A DNA stretch of 64,000 bases from Corynespora cassiicola (GCA_022059125.1 JAEUWY010000006.1:3348001-3412000); one strand, 5' to 3'; counted from the first letter of the stretch, positions 10,563 to 22,282 are shown. The notes: generated by a model from the letters alone, not told the origin. Numbers and translations: made by a program.

Positions 10563-13500
10563 ATGTCTTCAAGAATGTCTGACCGGATGTGCCCAGTATC
10601 GGGCAACGCTGGTGGATCTTGTCCAGCGGGCTCGGTATCTGGAGGCAGGAGTAGGTCTGGTAGCAAGATGGGCCCACGAGGATGCACTTTCTCGGGCTTT
10701 GCTCAGCCCGGCGATATCCATGCTGCCTTCGGCATACCATATCACGTAGACGCTGAAGATTTTCTCCGTCAAAGGTATGTGACGATCGATGATGTCTCTA
10801 TCGTCCATACTGACCACGTCGACAGAGAACGCAAGGCCATCAACGAGCTTCTATACTCCAATGTTCCTTCGATGGCCGAGATCAAAGAGATCCAAAACGC
10901 CAAGGGTGTCAAGAGTCTTGACAAGCTCAACATAGACGAACGTGACTTGCTGGCCGTTGCCCTTGGAGCTCCCGCACGCCAAGTGATCCTCCGCGCAGAA
11001 GAGATCGGCCGTGAGACTGGGTGGCGGGATGGATATCTGAGCACCGAGTACGGCTTTCAGCCACCAGACACATCCGAGGCTCCTGGTGCTCTTCGGAATT
11101 CGCCAGGACGTGTCTGGTCCGATCTTTGTGAGCGCATGCCTGGATGCGTTGCCCGTGGGCGAGTGCGCGAGTCCGTTGCTTTGCTGCCTATTGTTGAGGG
11201 TACTGCCGATGTGATTCCAGACAAGGCCTTATGGGCTGCGCTTGTCGCTCTGGGTATGCTTTGTTCCATCTACAGGTACGAAGAGAGACACAGTGGTACT
11301 GAGGGTATCAACACTGCCGCTCGACCCATGAAGTTGGACGTTCCAATGAGCGATGACCTTGGGGATGAAGTCAAAGGCATTCCCCGCAGCATTGGTCTTC
11401 CATACGTACAGATCTGTCAACGAATGGGCCGATCTATTCCCCATCTCACGTTCTTTGACCAATCGTCATACAACGTGGATGTCAAGGATCCGCTCTCCAA
11501 GCACCCTTACGTAGGCCGATTTGACAACACGGTAAGCCTTCTTTGAATTCATCCTTATATGTCAGCGCGCTAATCGAGTCTCCAGACACTTCGCTGGGGC
11601 ATGTTCGGCGACAGCGCAGAGAATGCCTTCCTGAAGGGTTGCGCAGACACGTCTGCCAGCTTCCAGCATGGGCCCGATGCCATCGCGGCTTGTCAAGAGT
11701 ATGTTATGCGTCGCGACAACGACGGTCTTCTTCGAGAGCTTGTTCGTTTGAAGGAGATTCTTGAGAGAATGCCGAACGCCTTCCATTCCATCTCTCCAAA
11801 CGACCGTGCTGGCGAGAATTATGTGTCCCCAGCCGAGTGGGTGCGCTGGGCCAAATTCTCCGCGCCTCTTTCCAAACGCTGCCCAGCTACATCAGGTCTT
11901 CAATTCCCGCCCTATCTTGTCATGGACGCATTCCTTGGTCGTGCCAAATACGACTCTTTCCTAGGAGCTGAAGGCGTTCACCTCAGAGCTTGGCTTCCAT
12001 CCAACCTGCGGGCTTTCATTGCCTCCATCGAGTATCACTATCAGATTCCTGAATACGTCAAATCATCTGGAGATCCTCGCTTGATTGGTGTGCTCGATGG
12101 TGTGGTCGAAGCCTATACTGGAGAGCGTGGCTTTATGGGTGCACATCGGTACAAGGTCTTTGGTGTAAGTCTGCTCCTTTCCTCCATACCTGTCACACTA
12201 TTGAAGCGCCTTGAATCCCTTGGTTGCCAATATGGATTTCTAACAGAAACTAGCTTCTAGAGTGCGCCGCGAAGACTGGTCGGACCGAAACGAACGGCGC
12301 GTCCGGCGCCAGCGATGCCATGCGTCCATGGGAGCAGACCCATAAGGAATTCTCAGAGGCCATGAAGGAACGTTTGGAGCCATTCCGTGGCAACTCCGAT
12401 ATCCAACCACACGAAATGCGTGGCACTTTTGAAGAATGTCGCTACCGTGGGCGAATTCTCAGCCGAAACTTCGTCGACTCCGATCTGAAACGAGGCATCT
12501 CAATGGTCACACTTGACATTCAAGACTCGGGCATAACTTTCCAACCTGGAGACCGGTAATTAGGCCCTTCTTTCTTTCTAGCCCTTCTCGAAGGGCTTGG
12601 CCAGACGACCGAGGTCGTACGTCAACCATCCCTGTCTAAGCTAACTCATGCGTTACAGACTAGCTGTTATGCCGATGAACTCGTGGACCGAATGCGCAAA
12701 GGTCGCAGCGGCCTTAGGACTTGACGCCATGCTCGAGGGACCTGTCGCGCTCGATCGAACCTGGACTCGTTACGCCGACCACATGGGATCAATCACGCGC
12801 AACGGCCGCCCTCAGTTGACCGTAATCGACATCCTTCGCAAGGGTCATCTTGCACCTATTACGAAGGAGCTAGCTACTAAGCTGCACACTATGCTCAGAG
12901 CATCCTCAAACACAGTCCTGCAAGTTTTGGCGACCGATGAATGGCCTGTGCGCGCCACCCTCGGAGACTTGCTTCAAGCGGCTGTCAATGACACCTCGTC
13001 TCGAGTCTGGGACCAAGCTTTCGATCTGTCTGGCAATCTCTCTTGGCTTGCTGATCTCATTCCTGTGGAGGTTCCTCGGACATACAGCATCTCCAACTTC
13101 TCTGATGAGCTCTTGCCCAGCACTGTGGATTTGAGCATCTCGCGCTCCAACTACCAACTATGCTCTACTTTTGCCGGCAATTCACAAATCCTTCGCCATG
13201 GTGTCAGCAGTGGTTTCCTCAACCCGCCTGTTTCTGAGGAGATGGATGTTCTTGATGACGAAGATTTGCTCATTGGTGTTTCGCGTCCATGCGCGTTCCA
13301 GTTGCCATTCGATGACACCTCGCCAGTCGCCATGTTTGCTGGTGGCAGTGGAATCGCGCCATTCAGAAGCTTTTGGCAGTCTCGATGCGGCGTGGCCTTT
13401 GGCAAAACGATTTTGTACCTCGGCGTGCAGTCTCGTGAGAAGTTTTGCTACGAAGCTGAACTTCGTCAGTATGTCAACGAAGGTCTCATGGAAGTTCACA

Positions 13501-15733
13501 CTGCCTTTTCTCGTGACACGCGCGGCCTCGTCTATGATCCCGTTTCTCGCGATTTGGTGGAAAAGGAGATGTCTCCCCGATACATTGATGGGCTGATAGT
13601 AGAACAGGGCCAGGCCATCTGTGACCTGGTCATGTCAAAGAAGCAGGGTGGTATCGGAGGGTAAGTCCATTTTATGTTCACTTCGGCAACTTTCTATGCC
13701 AGCCCTTGACTATTGAAACAATGCTAATATTTCCCAGCTATCTGTACGTTTGCGGATCTGTTGGTGTTTTCGATTCCGTTATGTCCGGAATTCGCAAGGC
13801 TATTTACAACCATCGCACCAACACGATGGAGTCGGCGGATGTGATTCTGAACACCGCTTTCGCTGAGCGTCGCTTCATGCTTGATGTTTTCATGACACCC
13901 AAGCCCCTGCCGTGCAACCAGCCGACTATTCCGCTATCGCAGCTCGCTATGCACACTGGCCACACGCCAAATTCTCGTGTCTGGATCGGAGTGCATGGCC
14001 GAGTTTACGATGTGACCGACTTCGCACCCATGCATCCTGGTGGAACCAACATCATCAAGTCGAACGGTGGCGTGGATTGCTCGCAGACCTTTGATGTCCT
14101 TGCCCACACCAATAATCCCGAGGTTGCCTCTCTCTTGACCAAGTACTACATTGGCGAGATGACACCCAAGCCGACCTTCCATCATTCCGAGGAACTCAGC
14201 ATGTTGTACGACCTTTGGCTGGGCTACCTGAACGTTGCCACAGAACAGATCGTAGCTTCGCATTTCGAAGTAGGCATGATCATGGAATCGTCGACTGTGT
14301 GGTTCCAAGGCGATCTCTTCAACATGGGAGGTGTCCGCCGGTTCTATCATTACCAATCCCGATTGCTTCTCGGAGGTTTCTCTACACTCTTCGGTGCCAA
14401 ACTTCAAGAACTTTACTTGAAGATTTCCTTTACGTTGGCCAATGCCTCGTCATCCACCGGACCCACCAAGCTCCCAGATGTGCTTGGCATCATTGCTCGC
14501 GCAAAGGGTTCCAACGATGCGGTCACAGCGTCCAACGAGATCTCTCAAATCGGTCAATTCACTTGCAATAGTGAAGCTGCGAGACATCACGAGAGGGGTA
14601 TCATTGCCTATGCCCAGCGATCAGTGCAGTTCGACATGGAGTTCCTCGAGGCTTTACGCGAAGAAGCTTGCGCCGGAATGGACGCATTCGACACGATCAT
14701 GGAGCTCGACGCACAGTCGGAGACTCAGCGAGCAGCTGCCCTGGCGACCTTCCTGATGCAGATCCTCGAGCGTATGGCCAACCGCCTAGAAGGCTTCTAC
14801 GCCAAGCTAGCCCGATACTCCGTTTTCCAGCCGGAAATGGAGAAGAACCCTGCTCGCGCAAGATGGAACATCTTGAAGCGCAAGGTTCGGGACGGCTCGT
14901 TCTTCATTCTCGCCCAGAAGGCTTCCATGGTAGTTGCTCCAGCCGGTAGCCAACGTACTCAAGAAGGCGTCGATTTCGACCAAGTCATTAGCCAAATCCA
15001 GATGAACCTTGACAACGCTACCCTTTCGGCGCCTCGTAACATGGGCTTGAACGAACAGCACGCCGCACGAGCCGAGAATACCCCAAGTGGTGCGCCAGCT
15101 TATGAGCACCATCAGGTGGAAAGTGCCCTCAAGGCCATGTCATCTTTCATGGACAGCAACAAACGCGCCATTCGTCGACTTAGCAAGATGCCTCAGGCCA
15201 TCAATCTCGAAAAATTGATGGAAACGTACGGTTCGTTGCCACAGGGAGGAAACAATCTTCCCACACCACCGATGAGCCGCTCATCAAGCCGATCGCCATC
15301 TGCAACCTCAATGACCAGGAAGCCACTGTCACGCCGCAACACCGTGAACAGCTCACACGGCGCCCCTGGTCAAACCTCGATGCACCAGCGTCGTCTCACG
15401 GGACAGTCCGACACGTCGAATCCCCCAACGTCTGCTCACATCTCGCCTGCTGCGACGATGTCAGCACTCATGAACAAAATGAATTCGCGGGCCAAGGGTA
15501 ATAGCTCCGGCCTACCTTCCCCGCCCCAAAGTGCGCACATGATGAACGACCGTGTGCGTTCAATGCAAAGCTTTGGAGTTCCGAAGACCGGATTGCCAAC
15601 TATCAACAACAATGGTGCGGATGCATCACACATGCGCTCTCAGAGCTCGACGGGGAGCCTTAGGGCCTTTAGGCTGCAGGCCAGCGCTATGGCAGGTGGG
15701 ATGAACAGGAGGGGAGATGTGCTGCAAGAATGA
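10563..15733 (+). CDS. IDO-like haem domain fused to FAD/NADPH reductase and cytochrome b5
   Basis: Exons 10563-11531, 11586-12164, 12254-12555, 12659-13660 and 13738-15733 give 1615 residues; all introns are GT-AG. Residues about 1-540 match the indoleamine 2,3-dioxygenase superfamily: PRSIGLPYVQICQRMGR with FFDQSSYN, LRAWLPSNLRAFI, and GFMGAHRYKVFG with the predicted proximal haem His510. Residues about 560-1010 form a cytochrome P450 reductase-like FAD/NADPH module without a flavodoxin domain (RTYSIS at 757-762, GGSGIAPFR at 845-853). Residues about 1020-1090 are cytochrome b5 with HPGG (His1050) and His1074, the standard 24-residue spacing. The rest is helical, then a Ser/Thr/Pro-rich tail from about 1430. 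I infer NADPH-to-flavin-to-b5-to-IDO haem electron flow. The substrate is unknown, and there is no evidence that it is tryptophan. Confidence 0.87.
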
Positions 15734-15929
15734 TTGTCAGCTACACTTTGACCTTTTTTTTGCGAAACAAAAGATTAGATCATGTACCCATTAGATACCA
15801 GGCCTGCCATTTTATCCATTCATTTCCATCGTCACCACTCATCTTTTTTTTTCCCATCACTTGCCGCGCGAGATAGACAACTACGCTCATTTCCCAAATC
15901 AAAAATCAAAACCCCGAAGCCTCCCTTCG

Positions 15930-16200
15930 CGCTGGTCGCTCCCCCCCCCCATCGCAAAGTGTCACCTCTCCGAACCCAAAAAAACGCCTCCCATCCCACC
16001 TCCCCTTCCGGCCCCCAACACCACACCAATCATCCCCCCCCTCCCACGCTTACTCAGATACGCTTACCCATCCTTCCTCCCCCCCATCTCCGTCCCTCTC
16101 CCTCCCCCCCCTCCCCCCAAGCACCCCAAAAAGCTTATCCCCACCTCGCCGCACCCTAAGCGCCCATCAAGGTACCCGCCCCGCCCCTCCGCTCCGCTCC
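15930..16200. repeat. C-rich low-complexity tract
   Basis: The plus strand carries several C-runs of 6-10 bases (for example 15941-15950) in a nearly G-free stretch. The complementary G-runs could fold into quadruplex-like structures. It sits between two converging transcription units. Confidence 0.7.
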
Positions 16201-16359
16201 GCCCCAACTTTCAGGCCGCCCGCCAACCGGCCAACCAGCCATCGAGCCGCTGGCTGGCTGGCTGGGTCGCACAGGGAAGTGCATCCCTGCTGGCAGGTAT
16301 TGGCGCAGCGGGAGCGGGGGTGAGGGGGACCGGGTGATGGGATGTGAGATGGCCATGCA

Positions 16360-16391
16360 GGATCCGGATCCGGGTCCGGATCCGGATCCGG
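16360..16391. repeat. tandem GGATCC-type hexamers
   Basis: About five contiguous copies of a GGATCC hexamer, one with a T-to-G change (GGGTCC). The unit is self-complementary, so the array is also a set of overlapping palindromes. Confidence 0.75.
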
Positions 16392-16971
16392 GGCCGTGGG
16401 TCGGGAGGGTGTGCTGTGGTGTGGGGGATGGGCCCAGATCTGGGGCGAGATGGGGTAGAGTCGTGATGGTGTTTCTCAAAAGGGGGTGGTATCTGAGCTC
16501 TAAAAGTAGCTGCGTAGAAGCGGGCGGGGAGGGGGGAGGCCGCTGAGGCCGAGCGAGCGTGGGATGGAAAAAAATGCGGAAGGGGATAAAACGCTCGATG
16601 CTATGGACAAGGTAGAACCCGGGGGTGGAGGTGATGGGCAGACAGTGCCCCCACGCGAATGGGGAACCAGGCGCGGAGACCCCGAGATCGGAGAAGATCT
16701 GAGCCTCTAGGGGGGGATGTACTAGAGCAGGTTTTACCAAGGCCAAGAGGATTGTGCGTGTCGTGGGTGGGTGCATAAGGGCATGTGGGGACATGGACCT
16801 ACCGCCCGGGTCGTGGACTACACGCAGTGGGCCGGCTCACTGACAGCACTTCACGGATTACACGAGCATGATTCGAGGCAGGTTTACAACATTCAAACTT
16901 TTTTTGAATTTCATCATTACATTATTCTACTACACTGTACATAATCTCATGACTTCATCACCACAAGCTCT

Positions 16972-18483
16972 CTACGCAAGAAGCGTGTTCTTGACCGAGC
17001 TGCAAGGCGCCGCGTGGCTGTGAGCATGTCCGTCGTCAAAGCGCGCAAAGAGGCGAGACTTCTCGGCATCCCTCTTGCGGAGGGTGGCGTTGGGGCGGGG
17101 AATGCCATCGAACGCGACGGCGTACTTTCCGACCGAGTTGGCAATGCTCTGGGTGTTGAGCAGGAAGGCGTCGTGGGCGAGGTTGTCGATGGTGTCGCCG
17201 GCCTGGTGGTAGTTTGCGTCGAGAGCGACGCCGGCCTCGCCACCGAAGAGCTGGGCTTCCTCCTCGGTCTTGAGCTCCTCGGCGCCCGTGAAGAGACCGC
17301 CAGAGGGAATGCCGTTCTCGAGGAAGGCGGCGTAGTCGGAGCGCATGGAGAAGAGCGAGGGGACGTGGGGCAGACCCTTGTTCTCGTAAAAGGCCTCAAA
17401 GTCCTTCTCGATGGTGTCGGAACCGGCAGGGCCCGAGAAGTTGAAGGCACCACCGTCGCCATCGTAGATGCCGAGGACGTAGTTGGGGGAGGCAATCATG
17501 TCGAAGTTGAGGTACGCGCGGACCTTGGCGACCTCCTCGGGGCCACCAGAGATGGTACCGTTGAGAGTGCGGAGGTAGTGGAACGAGCCCAACTTGCCAA
17601 ACTCCTCGGCGCCCCAGAAGGCGAAGCGGACGGCGTTCTTGACCTTGAACTTGGTCAGGTACTTGGCAACAGCCCAGACACCAACGGTACCAGAGCCATC
17701 GTCGTTGATGCCGGGTCCGGCGAAGACGGAGTCGGAGTGACCGCCCAAGACGAGGACGTTGTTGTGGTCTCCGCCCTTGGTCTCGGCGATGACGTTGTAG
17801 TTGGTGCGGTTCTCCTGGATGGAGAGAACGTCGAGAGTCACCTCAGTGCCGGCGGCAGCGATCTCCTTGAGCTGAGTGCCGACTTCCAGGGTGACACCGA
17901 CGGTAGGGGCGTAGTCGCCAACACCACCGAGGGTTCCCGCGAGATTGCCCTCGATGTTGTTGTAGATGATGGTTCCAACAGCACCAGCAGCCTTGGCAGA
18001 GGCAGCCTTCTGTCCAAAGGGGCAAGTTCCTCGGGAGATGAGGGCAATGTTGCCAGACAGCTCAGCAGGGTAGTCGGCAGCATCGCAGCCAATGTTGGCA
18101 ACCTCGACCAGAGGAGCAGTGGCAACACCTCCAGGGGCGTAGGTCATGTAGGCAGCGGTGAAGTCCTGCTCGCCAGCGGTGAGGCTGACGGTGGCGGCGG
18201 AGAACAGCTCAACGAAGGGCTGCTTGACGACGTTGTAGTAGCCAGTGGCCTTCAGGGTCTTGTAGAGCCAGTCGACGGTGGCATTGTGACCGGCGCCACC
18301 AAAGGCCCGGTTGCCGCCATTGGCGTCGGCGATGTCCTGGAGCGTCTGAGCGCCAGCAATCAGGTCGTCGAGCTTGACGAGCTTCTCGAGGGCCTTGGAG
18401 GAGACGAGTTTCTTGCCGCCACCGTTGTTGCAAACGGCGGGGGTAACAAGGCCTGCGGCGGCGATAAGAGCAGTGATCCTCAT
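16972..18483 (-). CDS. LAP2: M28 family aminopeptidase with PA domain (Lap2/aminopeptidase Y type)
   Basis: Single exon, 503 residues. The ATG at 18483 was chosen because it opens a clear signal peptide (MRITALIAAAGLVTPAVC); the same frame stays open upstream by chance. A protease-associated domain lies at about residues 115-215 (GNIALISRGTCPFGQKA). The M28 di-zinc site is intact: His249, Asp261, Glu293 (base)/Glu294, Asp328 and His426, in GGHSDS, NDDGSG, GAEEFG, NFDMIA and NYHQAGD. Several N-glycosylation sequons are present. Fungal relatives are secreted or vacuolar enzymes that release N-terminal residues from peptides. Together with the dipeptidyl peptidase IV gene at 61-64 kb it would serve peptide breakdown, although the two genes are not adjacent. 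Confidence 0.93.
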   Translation of the reverse strand: MRITALIAAAGLVTPAVCNNGGGKKLVSSKALEKLVKLDDLIAGAQTLQDIADANGGNRAFGGAGHNATVDWLYKTLKATGYYNVVKQPFVELFSAATVSLTAGEQDFTAAYMTYAPGGVATAPLVEVANIGCDAADYPAELSGNIALISRGTCPFGQKAASAKAAGAVGTIIYNNIEGNLAGTLGGVGDYAPTVGVTLEVGTQLKEIAAAGTEVTLDVLSIQENRTNYNVIAETKGGDHNNVLVLGGHSDSVFAGPGINDDGSGTVGVWAVAKYLTKFKVKNAVRFAFWGAEEFGKLGSFHYLRTLNGTISGGPEEVAKVRAYLNFDMIASPNYVLGIYDGDGGAFNFSGPAGSDTIEKDFEAFYENKGLPHVPSLFSMRSDYAAFLENGIPSGGLFTGAEELKTEEEAQLFGGEAGVALDANYHQAGDTIDNLAHDAFLLNTQSIANSVGKYAVAFDGIPRPNATLRKRDAEKSRLFARFDDGHAHSHAAPCSSVKNTLLA

Positions 18484-18556
18484 GTTGGCAAGCGTAAAGA
18501 GAGGGCGGAAGCTGGTGAGACGGAAGGCGAGCCAGTCTCGAGGGCCATGGCGGAGG

Positions 18557-18564
18557 CTATATAG
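18557..18564 (-). promoter_or_regulatory. TATA box of the M28 aminopeptidase
   Basis: CTATATAG lies 74-81 bp upstream of the chosen ATG, a good distance for a short fungal leader, which supports that start. Confidence 0.6.
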
Positions 18565-19323
18565 TAAAAGTGGTCTTCGTAAGTGCAATCCGAGAGCACA
18601 TTTCGTGTTTGGGGCGCTAGGCCCAGGGAGGCAGCTGGCAGGGCCCCTCGATCCAGGCACGGGAGACGACGCAGCATACGGCAACCCAGTGGTCTGGCGA
18701 TAGGGAGGAGGGAGCTTGGCGGGCGTGAGCGAACGAGGCCGCTGTGCGACTTCAGGCAGGAGATTGTCGGAGAGGAACTGGCGCCTGGGCGGACATGGTC
18801 TGGGCTGCGGGCGGACGCCGGTGGACCCTCTTCGGCAATGGCCGTAACTGGGCAGGAAAGATTGCGCCAAGCAGGAAAACGCGGGGGCCTTGCTCTGGGC
18901 GAGCACGCCACAATCTATCGCGACGATAGCACGTCTCCCAGGCACAGAATGGCGTGGGTGGTGGCGGTCCGCCGTGTGCGCAGCGAGGGAGTGGCCGTTG
19001 CCGAGGCCCTGCGCCCTGCGCCCTGGGTGGCGCGCTGCTTGCTTTTCTGGAAGCTTGACCGAAGATCCAGAAGGGATCACGAGGAGGATCGGGGAGGCGT
19101 GGCTTGCGGTAAGGATTGGCATTAGTGCTGAGAGAGGGCACTCTAAGGTGACGACATGCTGTCAAACCCAGGTGGAAAGCAGGGCGACATGCACAGAGTT
19201 CACAATGGCATGCGGAAAGACTCTGCAAGACGGCATGGTTGATATATAGTACGCCTCTATGCAGACGCCTTATACTAGCATTATCATTATACTCGTTCTA
19301 GGGTATCACTAACCCGCCATCAT
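18565..19323. other. GC-rich upstream region of LAP2
   Basis: No gene is supported. GC-rich open frames run through on both strands without family features. The 3' end of the next minus-strand gene is at 19324. Confidence 0.45.
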
Positions 19324-20905
19324 CTATTTGTCAAACCCCTCCTGGAGCTTGAGCACGAAGCCACCCCTCTCCATCGTGTTGACGAAGATGTAGCCACTCT
19401 TGAACAGAGCGTACGAGCTCCAGGTTCCCACAAAGTCGACGATGCCGCCTCCGGGCTCGTTGTCATCCTCGGGGTAAATGTCGAAGAAGCCAACTTCGGT
19501 AACGCCAGCACCAGTGGGGTCCGAAGGGATAGAGCGCACGTCAAGAACACGGAAGCCGGTGCCGTAGTTGGACTGGTAGGCGAAGCCGTTGGCAACATAC
19601 TGGTTGTGATCGACACCCTTGGCACCGGACTTGTATAGACCAGTCTGCTTGGGAGCCCTCAAGTCCTTGATGTCCCAAATGTACGTGATGGGGTTTCCTG
19701 GGGCACCAGGGCCAACTGCGTCGTACTCATCGTACTCGTCGTCGAGAAGAAGGTAGCTCTGGTCGTTGACGTCGAGCAGGGAACCCTGGTGGGTGTACGA
19801 AGCACCTTCGTACGATGTCCTCGACAGGATCACAGGCGCACTCTTGTCAGTAACGTCGTAGATGGTCAGCGTGTCCTCGTTGTAGCCGTAGCAAATCTCC
19901 TTGCCCTCAAACTCCTCCTGAGGTCCGTGGTAGATGACGCACTGAGCGTCGTGGACGTAGCCATCCTCGGATGCACAGCCCTGTGAAAAAAAAAATTAAT
20001 TAATATCCAATATAATCTACTATATGAGCGGAGGCTTACCGGACTGGTGGGGTTGGCAGGGTCGGAGATGTCGATGAAAATAAGTCCCGACCTGCACCTA
20101 TCCGAGCGCGGCTGCGCACCGACCGAGTAGATGAAGTTGGTATCCGGGTTGGTCACGACATTGTGCGTGCGGCCGCTGGGAAGACGGTTGTAGTGGCCGG
20201 CAAGATCGTTCTGGTTGCTGAAGGTCTTGGGGCTGGCAGGGTTGAGATCGAGCAGCTTCTTCATGTCGAAGATCTGGATGCCGTGACCCTGGGCCTCACT
20301 TCCGATAATCATGAGGTCGCCCTGGGCCCTGATCTCGCGCCATTGGCTGGGAGTGGAGTACTGCGGCAGGCGTCCAAGGTAGGACAGCTTGCCATCGCTA
20401 GTAATCTCTGCAAAAGCAGTGCCATCGCTCTGGCCAATGGCGACAAACTCGCGTCCGTCTGCCGATGTCCAACCCCAGGAAGAAGATCCAAATCCTCGCG
20501 TGCTGCCCAACTGAGAGTGGGAGAGGAAGTGATACAAGTCAATCTGGCCGTGTTCAGCATCTGCACCGCACTGCTCGCGTGGGCCTCAGCTTACCTTGTC
20601 GCACTTGAAGGTATCAGTGTCGGTGACGGCGGTGCCGTTGGAGCAAGCAACAAAGTCGGCCACCTCCCTGTACTGCTCAGATGCATATACACCGGCAGCT
20701 TCTTGCCTCCCGAAGGTTTCCTGCACAGTCGAGTTAGTGCCAAGGATGGCGTCTGCGGGAGTGCGGCGCCTACCATCTTCAATGCCATATTGTTCGCGTG
20801 CTTGATACCCGAGTCATAAAGCTCCGCAGCCTTGACCTCATCCTTGGGCAGCTCTTTGGCTGCCGCAAGGGCGGCCAGTGAAAGGATGGCGCTTCGGGCG
20901 AACAT
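19324..20905 (-). CDS. secreted LVIVD/choice-of-anchor-B-type repeat protein
   Basis: Exons 20905-20774, 20720-20595, 20543-20040 and 19980-19324 give 472 residues. Introns of 53, 51 and 59 bp are GT-AG and phase 0. A signal peptide (MFARSAILSLAALAAAKELP) leads into a short Cys-containing region (FVACSNGTAVTDTDTFKCDK), then repeated beta-propeller-like blades: GSTRGFGSSSWGW, GIQIFDMKKLLDL, RSGLIFIDISDPANPTSP, LTIYDVTDKSAP, YIWDIKDLRAP and FRVLDVRSIPSDP. The I-x-D-[IV]-x-[DN]-x-x-x-P pattern is that of LVIVD-repeat proteins. The biochemical role is unknown; the signal peptide and lack of membrane segments suggest an extracellular or wall protein. Confidence 0.87.
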
Positions 20906-20979
20906 GGCAGCAACAGGTCCCCGGGAATGACAAATGGCGAGGGAGTGAAGAAGTACGCAGAGAGGACCACGACTTGCTT

Positions 20980-20995
20980 TATATCCTCATTGGAG
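20980..20995 (-). promoter_or_regulatory. CCAAT and TATAAA of the LVIVD-type gene
   Basis: On the minus strand CCAAT (20995-20991) precedes TATAAA (20985-20980), 75 bp upstream of the ATG at 20905. Order and spacing fit a core promoter. Confidence 0.6.
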
Positions 20996-22282
20996 CAATG
21001 CCAGAGGTGGGCCCCCCGTTAGGACCGAGTATCGCCCAAACGCAGTGTCCTGTGCTAAGTCGGCAGGTGGACATTTGCATTCCTAGTCATTTACCAGCTG
21101 CTCGACCCGACAATGGCGACAGCCAGGTTGCTGCGAAGGGGCACGGGACCATGATTGACAAGGCGGCCAAACGACGATGCGTCCTGACGGGTGTGTAGAG
21201 TGCGACATTGGTGTGCGTAAATTAACCAAAGCTTGCCCGGTATGACGGCGTACCAAAGGGGCAGGAGGCGCAATAAGCAAGTCTTGGCCGACAGCGATCC
21301 CCAACCTTTGCCATCGAGTCAGAGGACGGCGCCGAGTCCGCCCAGACCGCAGATCTCTTGGCCCCGCTGCATGCAGAGGCTGTAGCCGTCGCCTGCGGCT
21401 TGATAAGGTCGTGGAGGAGACGGCGCCCGGCTTCGACCAGATGGCAGCGTCCTCGCTCTTCGCCGGCGCCCCTTGGCGGAGGCCTTCAACCTTCCCGTTC
21501 GAACCTCGTGGACCCGCCCGCGGAGCCGCCAATGCACGTGAGGACGCGGGGCGCCAACGTCTGTTGTGGAAGGTCGGAGGAGTCGTGGAGAAGCAGATGC
21601 CTTATCGGGTCCCAGACCGTCTCCTTGTTTCTTCCGCTTAATATCGCGCGATAACGCCATTGCCGGGCCCGATGGGCAATGTCCTGGTTGTGGTCAGCGA
21701 AGACGTGCTCACAGGGACTCCAGGGAATGCAGACAGCATCGCCCAGGGCTTGTTGGGCGGGTGGTGGCAAGGCATAATGCAGCATGCGCGTGTCGTGGCC
21801 CCGGAGGATGAAGAAGGTGGCATTGCATTCTGCATTGCCCCCGAGTTCCAAGGTTCCACGGCCGCCCCGCGAATAGGAGCGAGAGAAAGGCGTCGGCTGC
21901 GTCGATCGAACCGTAGACAAGATGAAAGGCGAGCTGCATGCCTGGACAACATGACGTTTAGGATTACTTGGAAGTCGTTTTTCTGGTGCGACGGCTATAT
22001 GTCCGAGCGGGTCGTGATTCTCGCTGCTATTGCGTGACGTATGGCTCACGTGATTTGATATCTGGCGACCTCTCCTCTGAGGGCTTCTCGCGCACCCATC
22101 TGGCAGGTAAACCATCATGGTACTCGGACTGCATCTGCTCGAAATGAACCACTCATGAATGGTGTGTGGGACGAATTCTCCAAACCGAGGCATGCATACC
22201 CGTCACTCCACGCATCGTCTCGCCTCGTCTGCTTTATTTGGTCGCCCTGCAGCCTTTCCACGTTTTCAACTGCCGTTGCAAT
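20996..22282. other. intergenic, no gene supported
   Basis: 1.3 kb of GC-rich spacer. A 235-codon minus-strand frame (21486-22193) is open but shows no domain, signal peptide or start context, so I do not call it. Confidence 0.45.

Larger units (their letters stand above)
15734..16971. other. convergent intergenic region with low-complexity tracts
   Basis: Lies between the 3' ends of the fusion gene and the aminopeptidase. It holds a strongly pyrimidine-biased C-rich plus strand from about 15930 to 16200 and GGATCC-like repeats near 16360-16392. Open frames here are proline/arginine-rich products of base bias and are not called as genes. Confidence 0.6.

Noticed and set aside
16156..16794. 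212-codon Pro/Ser-rich minus-strand frame
   Set aside because: Lies in low-complexity C-rich DNA; the composition reflects the repeat, not a protein.
17014..18564. 516-codon plus-strand open frame antisense to the M28 aminopeptidase
   Set aside because: Val/Gly/Glu-rich composition with no domains; it is produced by GC-rich third positions of the real gene on the other strand.
18484..19122. N-terminal extension of the aminopeptidase by 213 residues
   Set aside because: Composition is Arg/Pro-rich and non-conserved, whereas the internal ATG opens a signal peptide with a TATA box 75 bp upstream.
21486..22193. 235-codon minus-strand frame between two genes
   Set aside because: No motif, no signal peptide, no supporting splice or promoter signs; GC-rich spacer.
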